DNA of 50,500 bases, from positions 27,001-77,500 of the forward strand of contig CAIIXF020000457.1 of NCBI GenBank assembly GCA_903813345.2. Reading direction: 5' to 3'. A program made the position numbers and the translations under genes. The notes beneath the pieces were generated by a model. That model made no database searches. It was given only the letters and a program-made list of their open reading frames with translations, and had not been told where the DNA came from. Each line of letters begins with the position of its first letter. Position 1 is the first letter of the stretch. Positions 45,601-50,500 of the stretch are shown here, piece after piece. This DNA is from Owenia fusiformis. Lineage: Eukaryota > Annelida > Polychaeta > Sabellida > Oweniidae.

Positions 45601-48600
45601 CACCACGGTCAGTTGCCATGGTAACAAGCTGGTAACGATTATCAGGAATAATTGGTTTATAAGATATAGAGGCTCTGGATGAGATCACACCAGTTGATTG
45701 GTCAATTTTGAACAATCTAGTTGCAGTTTTAAGCGTATAGTAGACATCTGAATTGGGACCTTGTGAGTCTCTGTCAGTGGCCTCAACTGTGCCGATCACT
45801 GTCCCTTCAGCCTGTAGCTCCACATAATCAAATACATAGAAGCTTTGAGAGAACTGTGGTGTCATATCATTCACATCAGTGACATCTATGTTGAGTGTTG
45901 TGAATATCCTCCATGCATCATCGGTCCCAGAGACTTGAAGCTCATATTGACGTTTGGATTCCCAGTCCAGCTTTCCTATAACTGTAACATTCCCACTGGT
46001 TGGATCAATTCCAAACTGATCATTTTCTTCAATATTATACGTCACAAGAGCATTTTGCCCGATATCTGCATCAGTTGATGTTATACGGATGACAAAAGAG
46101 CCGATTGGAGCGTTTTCTGGTATTTCTGTGATGAAGAGGCTGGTGAATCGTGGTGGTTGGTCATTCACATCAATTACCCAGATGTCAACAGTTGAGGTTG
46201 CCAATAGTGATGGGCTGCCCTGGAAACGGAAAACAATATAACATTAAACCTAAATCCTGGGAGACAAAATTTTAACTTCTATCATGTTATTTGTTCAGCA
46301 ATAGTTTTACAAAGAAGGTATGCTCCTATACTCCTTGTACTTTTTCACTTATCATACATCATCACATCAATTTCAAATCAAACACAAAACCCTGATCTAC
46401 AAGATGTACACCCCATTTTGATTTACAAACTGTAAGCCCCATACCTGATCTTGTGCCTGTATGACCAGACAGAATTGGTCAATGGTCTCTCTATCAAGGC
46501 TCTGTGTTGTCTGTATGAGACCTGTCTCCTGGTGGATTCTAAACTCATTCCCTGTGTTACCTCCAACAATGGAATATCTACAAGTTGCAGACAAGATAAA
46601 TAAAATAGATTTCTCGGATAAATTTGTTTTTAATAATAAATTAATTTATTGACTGAGAGAAACTTTTACCACATAGATACAGTATACATATTCATGTTCA
46701 ATACAACACAGATAATTGATGTCTTAATTTAAAGATAAACCTAAAATTCAAATTTGATAAAAGAAATAATTGTTTACCTTATGCGGCCATTCTGTTCCGA
46801 GTCTATGTCAGTTGCCTGTACCGTTTCTATGGTAACTGGAGCATCCTCTCCCTCGACGACGCTGGTATTGTAATTCAACTGTCCAAATATGGGTGGGTTG
46901 TCATTCTTATCAGATATCGTTATGGTAACCATTGTGTTTGCAAACAATGGAGGTGTGCTCGAATCTCTAACCTGGATCCACAACTTGTAAACTTTTATAG
47001 CTTCGTAATCCAATGCTTTCTTCACCTTTAAGACGCCATTATGATTCTGTATGATGAAAACGCCATCTATATTTCCACCAGCAATATGGTAACTAAGAGA
47101 AGCGCCATTTTTCGGGGAAGTTCCAGTCAGTTGTGTGATGATGTAATCGACATTTGTGTCTTCTGGGATATTAAAGCTGCGTAAACCAGAGTTGAATGCT
47201 GGGTAATTTGTTGTACCAGAAGGAAGTGGACGAATCTCAACAGTGGCCTCATCTGTCAATGGATTCTGACCCTGAAATAATAAAATTTTATATGAGATTA
47301 ATTTTTCGTAATAAATATTTTCAAGTATTTCTCTCCTTTTATTAGTACTTTATTGGTCAAAGAACCAGATATCTTTGAAAACAATCTTTTTTTTGCAATT
47401 TTAATTTTTATGTTTATATACAAGAGGTATATAAAAATGGGTAATTCTTACCCTATCAGTCGCCCGGACATTCAAACTGTAGATGGCAGTACTGCCACTA
47501 AGTTGTCTCGCAGCTGTGATAACACCCGAAGTTGGGTCAATCTGGAAATTGCTTGCGGCACTACCAAATAAGGAATATCTTATGTCGCCATTGTTCCCAG
47601 CATCAGCATCTGTTGCCATAACACCAAGGATGAAGGAATCTAAAACAAATAAAGAGCAATTTGAAGAAGATGAACATTTTTCTTTTTTCAACAACTTTGA
47701 ACTACACTATTGATATGACATGAGTAAATTGTATACAACAGTGCCATCTGCCTCCCCTTCTTACAAGCATAACACAAGGAATACTAGCGATATGACACAC
47801 GTAATTGTGATGATACCTTTAATTGTGATGACAAGCATAATTGTGATGACACATATAATTGTAATTGTGTGTCAACATTCAAAGCATGAATCAACTTATT
47901 AATAGAATCTACAACACTTACTAGATATAATAGGGTTGGTTGCATACACGCTATATGCACTCTCATCAAACTTTGGACGATTGTCATTCCTATCTTCGAC
48001 AACCACAGTAACGGACACTGTGCTTGTGTATGGGATACTACCCCCATCCGTTGCTATGGCAACCAGTTGGTACTCTGCCTGTTCCTCACGATCCAGGGGA
48101 GATGTTGTTGAGATCTGTCCAGTGATGCTATTTATGGTGAACTTGTTGCTGATACTATCCACAAGGCTGTAGCTGGAAAGAGAGTCACTTGGAGTTAAAA
48201 GTGGTGAAATACAACAAAATTTTAAAAAATTATGCAGCTTTTTCACATTATAACAAATAGATAAGTGTCAAATTGTAAGTGTATACAAGGCAAAATGTCA
48301 GCACCTGCCATTTGTTACAGCTGTCAAACACCAAATGTTGAACATCAACAGCTGAACATCAAAAGCCACCACAAAAAAGTTGGAGACTATAATGTAAATG
48401 TATAATAGAATATCATTTGAAACATATTTAGTTCATGTGTTGATCCATTATTATACACTTACTTTATCACTGCATTTGCGTTTTCATCATCATCATTTGC
48501 TGTAACTTGAACCACAGCAATAGATGGCGCTAGCTCTTCGATGACATGCCCCACGTAGAAGGATCGGGCAAACTGAGGTTCGTGATCGTTAATATCCTGG

Positions 48601-48643
48601 ACTTTCACTGTTACTGTCCCTGTACCAGTAAGTCTGGGATTAC
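31829..48643 (-). CDS. FAT4: FAT4/Fat-type protocadherin, C-terminal half, 14 exons
   Basis: Exons in transcript order: 48463-48643, 47922-48172, 47452-47639, 46778-47271, 46445-46577, 44017-46219, 42863-43191, 41179-42588, 36700-36809, 34905-35221, 34569-34783, 34173-34293, 33854-34003, 31829-33678. Every junction keeps phase, giving about 7,950 coding bases. Domain order: about 13 cadherin repeats, 4 EGF, LamG, EGF, LamG, one membrane helix, about 540-residue cytoplasmic tail. The tail identifies FAT4/Fat rather than FAT1-3: DNASSIAPSDIDIVKHYK, RQSP repeats, SSSDSHSDDSFTCSEYE, LNWDYLLNWGPSFEKLVGVF and a C-terminal EEYV. FAT4 pairs with Dachsous across cell contacts and controls planar polarity and Hippo-pathway growth. 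The full family protein is near 5,000 residues with 34 cadherin repeats, so the first half lies beyond 50500. Confidence 0.96.
33854..34003 (-). CDS. FAT4: FAT4 visible exon 13: LamG 2
   Basis: Encodes GNIVTITIDNQYQEVEKYSI and LSIGGSDSLVFSNGVRVSG, the final strands of LamG 2. 150 bp, phase 1 on both sides. Confidence 0.93.
34173..34293 (-). CDS. FAT4: FAT4 visible exon 12: LamG 2
   Basis: Encodes LVDGSVRYSFSPDTGVTSSV and DSEWHNISLAITG; the WH dipeptide is a LamG hallmark. Donor GTAACC. Confidence 0.93.
34569..34783 (-). CDS. FAT4: FAT4 visible exon 11: LamG 2 start with RKRR site
   Basis: Encodes DGGSFTFGSNAFVQLKLKES, a basic loop SSRKRRAVPV and MNMRTQKSNGMLFYAKSNSA. The loop fits the furin consensus R-x-[K/R]-R. 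Confidence 0.93.
34905..35221 (-). CDS. FAT4: FAT4 visible exon 10: end of LamG 1 and fifth EGF
   Basis: Reads MLDVGASGNALSIGGIRYIE, then FIGCLRNITVEGTQLFDI (the LamG-ending cysteine), then the EGF CSGDVCNNRGVCIDEWATHR with CQCEPGFSGSNC. Donor GTATGT. Confidence 0.94.
35222..36699 (-). other. FAT4 intron, no other feature
   Basis: 1.5-kb AT-rich intron between the two LamG 1 exons. I see nothing beyond low complexity. Confidence 0.75.
36700..36809 (-). CDS. FAT4: FAT4 visible exon 9: LamG 1 middle
   Basis: 110 bp, acceptor gtgtgttacag, donor GTAAGT. Encodes SGNLMVTECPESLAECDACI and QGDPNCYVSATSQGNNQ. It is too short and too isolated (introns of 4.4 kb and 1.5 kb) to be found by long frames, but phases 0 and 2 match both neighbours exactly. 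Four cysteines form a small loop within the LamG domain. Confidence 0.88.
36810..41178 (-). other. FAT4 intron, 4.4 kb, largest seen
   Basis: AT-rich, with short scattered frames only. Neither inverted-repeat transposons nor further in-phase exons were recognised. Confidence 0.7.
41179..42588 (-). CDS. FAT4: FAT4 visible exon 8: membrane-proximal region, four EGF domains, first LamG start
   Basis: Begins with the last cadherin linker (SDQNDSPADSR). About 190 residues of the Fat-specific spacer follow, then CGVNQCSSGGECQ (interrupted EGF), CTENPCQHGATCYI, DVNECSQMPCKNTGTC (calcium-binding type) and CQSQPCLNGGLCLN. It ends with about 80 residues of LamG 1 (FEATSYMEYTT to MANRNGK). Confidence 0.95.
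42863..43191 (-). CDS. FAT4: FAT4 visible exon 7: cadherin repeat
   Basis: Starts TEVKIYVTDVNDNAPYFLPS, contains VLDRETQAQYMLNVEVKDNG and ends SFLQ. It joins in phase 0 to VRVLVSDQND of the next exon. Donor GTCAGT. Confidence 0.94.
43192..44016 (-). other. FAT4 intron, no other feature
   Basis: 825-bp AT-rich intron between the large cadherin exon and visible exon 7. Confidence 0.8.
44017..46219 (-). CDS. FAT4: FAT4 visible exon 6: large exon of about seven cadherin repeats
   Basis: 2,203 bp, open throughout. Linkers in order: IDVNDQPPRF, TDVNDMTPQF, VKEANKYAPVF, TETNRQTPQF, RDINDNPPTF, LGVNEFIPRF, QDANDAPLF. The third, fourth and sixth lack the DxNDN calcium ligands. LDRE/DYE-type motifs recur in each repeat. 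Fat genes characteristically have one or more very long cadherin exons. Confidence 0.96.
46445..46577 (-). CDS. FAT4: FAT4 visible exon 5: cadherin repeat segment
   Basis: Encodes RYSIVGGNTGNEFRIHQETG and SLDRETIDQFCLVIQAQDQ. A small exon between 46219 and 46778 that joins in phase 0 to the long exon downstream. Confidence 0.92.
46778..47271 (-). CDS. FAT4: FAT4 visible exon 4: cadherin repeats with an atypical linker
   Basis: Begins with VEIRPLPSGTTNYPAFNSGL, where a DxNDNxP linker is expected but absent. A full repeat with ALDYEAIK follows, ending at the canonical SDKNDNPPIF. The next repeat starts with VQATDIDSEQNGRI. Confidence 0.93.
47452..47639 (-). CDS. FAT4: FAT4 visible exon 3: cadherin repeat
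   Basis: Contains SFILGVMATDADAGNNGDIR and FQIDPTSGVI. The usual LDRE is replaced by QLSGSTA, so one calcium-ligand motif is lost. Donor GTAAGA. Confidence 0.9.
47922..48172 (-). CDS. FAT4: FAT4 visible exon 2: cadherin repeat
   Basis: Reads NYSLVDSISNKFTINSITG, a LDREEQ motif, and the linker EDRNDNRPKF. Acceptor ctttccag, donor GTAAGT. Confidence 0.92.
48463..48643 (-). CDS. FAT4: FAT4 visible exon 1: cadherin linker
   Basis: Acceptor tgtattccag, donor GTAAGT. Encodes the end of one cadherin repeat (TVTVKVQDINDHEPQFARSF) and the start of the next, with a calcium-binding DDDENAN loop. The exon is entered with one base of a codon from an upstream exon outside the window, which shows the gene continues to the right. 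Confidence 0.9.
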
Positions 48644-50500
48644 CTGGAATACACAGAGGATATTGTTTTATTTTTGGGGGATTGTGGTAAAAATGCAAAG
48701 ATGGAGTTCTAAATAAAAAAAATTGGAAACATGTGGAAAAATACAACTCATTTTTGCTACCTTGTGACCATTGTTTATATTATACTACATGTCCTTCAAA
48801 GAAGGTTTACAGCTGAGGTTTACAGTCAGTCTTACAGTTAGGCAATTAAGCTCCTCATTGGGAATCTTTAAAATTGTCTGGAAACCAAGATTAAGTCAAA
48901 CTAACCTATGGATCGGATCAACAAACAAAACAGGATAAAAACAACAAAAATAAATAATCCTACTAATAAAACAGAGCAGTGAAACATTTATAAGGCTAAA
49001 TAAAAGCTCTCCCGTCTATTTCCTAATTAATTTAGACAGTTTAAATCTAAGTTTTCAGCAGTTATCAGCATGTTGTATGGCATACATTGAAACTTTGATA
49101 TATCTACCTTAGATGAACTGAACTACATTTCAGATCTTGATTTTCATTGATGCTATATGTGATTTAATATCATGGATTTCTAAATATGCATTTTAATATT
49201 TTTATACATTGTATATTGAATCAATCATCAACTCACCATAAAGGGTAGGAACCATAATAAGCTTAACTTTTGATGGAATTATTTTAAAATATAAGGTTAC
49301 GTGTCAGCATTAAACTGTCACCACCTTCTCTAAAGACAAATATTTGGTGTCGCTATGCTAGCATAGGATTGCAACTTTCAGGGACTTGGAACTAAAAGAA
49401 ATTCCCAACCATTCTCGATTTTCCTTGCTAAGCATATTGGACAGATCCCTATTTCAGAAGTACATGTGCATGTAAATCATAAAGATTGTGATTTGAAAAA
49501 CATTCATTATTCTTGAATATTATGATTTGAATAATATTAGATTTGTTCAACATAGTTTTAAAGTATAGATACATCTACAGGTTCAATAATCTACTTTCTT
49601 TTAGGATTCAGATTTTGATGTTATCTTTATACTCATTTAGAATGCATCTACGTTGACTGGTGACTGATGTACTTTTAGATGTTTTATTTTTCTTGCGGTG
49701 CTCTGTAACCATTTTTAGTACTTTCCTTTTGGCACTTGCGCATACATATTGAAGAATTCTGGCAAAAAACTCAAACTCAGGTATTTGTTGTTTATCTTCT
49801 ACACATGTTCCAATTAATTCTTTATTTGTTGAATTGTTCAACCAATTAAAAATATTTAGCTATGACTAACCAACCACATTGGTATTATTCCCTCTCAATC
49901 TGATACAGCGACTGACAGACATTGAGGGTTAAATCCTGGTCCGCCAGACCCTGCCCAGTCGGGGGTGTTTATAGAGCAACAAATACTGGTCATCTTACCT
50001 GTTATTTGTATCAAATGCTACTCAAGATGTCGAACTATGCCAAAAGGTGTGAAAAAACAACAGATAATTTCGACATGTGTTTACAATTATCTGATGTACA
50101 TCCGGGATACTATTGTCATTATTCTTGGATCGACTGAGGAATGTATATTTCGAAGATGCTCGAGATATTTACATGGTTATTTCAACAAAAGAAAATGTGT
50201 TATTTTAAAATGATTTCATCAAATTACCTAAACACAATTTGACCAAATGTTGAATATTTCTGAAATAGATTTCTTAAAACGATTCCAAAATTGAGAGTCT
50301 GAGATAGAGGGTGTAAGGTTTAAAGTAAGATGATTTGGAATCAATTGAAGTCAGGCGTCTGTACTATTAGGAAGTGGTATCAATGTAAACTGTACTTGGG
50401 TAATGGGCAACATATGGTCATAAAAGACTGCAACATCGACAGAGCTGAGTCTATCACCAGTGCCAACAGAGAGAAGGGACAGTAATACCATGATTTTAAA
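48644..50500 (-). other. Probable FAT4 intron extending beyond the window
   Basis: No in-phase cadherin exon was found. Frames at 49608-49841 (minus) and 49965-50213 (plus) look vaguely protein-like but match nothing I know. Because the first visible exon is entered mid-codon, transcription must cross this region. Confidence 0.6.

Noticed and set aside
49608-49841. 77-codon minus-strand frame in the FAT4 upstream intron
   Set aside because: Looks mildly protein-like but has no cadherin features, no phase match to FAT4 and no recognised family.
49965-50213. Plus-strand frame with MPKGVKKQQIISTCVYNY
   Set aside because: Faintly recalls the start of some transposon DNA-binding proteins, but the pattern ends quickly and no helix-turn-helix or catalytic part follows.
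50370-50491. Minus-strand frame MVLLSLLSVGTGDRLSSVDV, possible signal peptide
   Set aside because: Only about 46 codons, at the window edge, and the hydrophobic stretch is short; no support for a secreted protein.

Overview
This is AT-rich animal DNA. It has intron-bearing genes with GT/AG splice sites, a long-ectodomain Fat-type cadherin, and many DNA-transposon remnants. No vertebrate-specific feature is visible. The cadherin is organised like FAT4/Fat, and the repeats (HARBI1-like, mariner-like, TA-flanked MITEs, an RNase-H-less LINE) suit a non-vertebrate, probably marine, metazoan such as a lophotrochozoan, ambulacrarian or lancelet. The sequence alone does not settle the phylum.

Layout. 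1-18,950 is almost wholly repeat-derived. It holds a 372-bp MITE inside a near-perfect 1,351-bp tandem duplication, a long low-copy repeat, a 2,029-bp CAC-ended DNA transposon with an intact 5-bp target duplication and a second transposon nested inside it, a broken PIF/Harbinger element (accessory-protein exons plus transposase), a 5'-truncated LINE and a retrotransposon integrase scrap. 18,950-20,900 has a minisatellite, a promoter-like segment and three phase-compatible exons of an unidentified plus-strand gene. 21,786-22,712 is a mariner relic. 25,001-25,500 is an assembly gap (500 N). 25,600-27,443 holds the first three coding exons of PWP2 (UTP1, small-subunit ribosome biogenesis) on the minus strand; the rest is lost in or beyond the gap. 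28,300-31,500 carries three small DNA elements and a hairpin-forming 109-bp tandem repeat. 31,829-48,643 holds fourteen phase-consistent exons of a FAT4/Fat protocadherin on the minus strand, about 2,650 codons: roughly 13 cadherin repeats, 4 EGF, LamG, EGF, LamG, a transmembrane segment and the complete cytoplasmic tail. Its 5' half lies beyond the right edge.

The two recognisable host genes are unrelated in function: FAT4 is a planar-polarity/growth-control adhesion receptor and PWP2 a nucleolar WD-repeat protein. They look like chance neighbours in head-to-tail orientation. I did not find a convincing new multi-gene system. The best leads are the CAC/5-bp-TSD transposon, the unidentified gene with an in-frame TGA, the FAT4-specific features (calcium-free linkers, furin-type site) and the recent tandem duplication.
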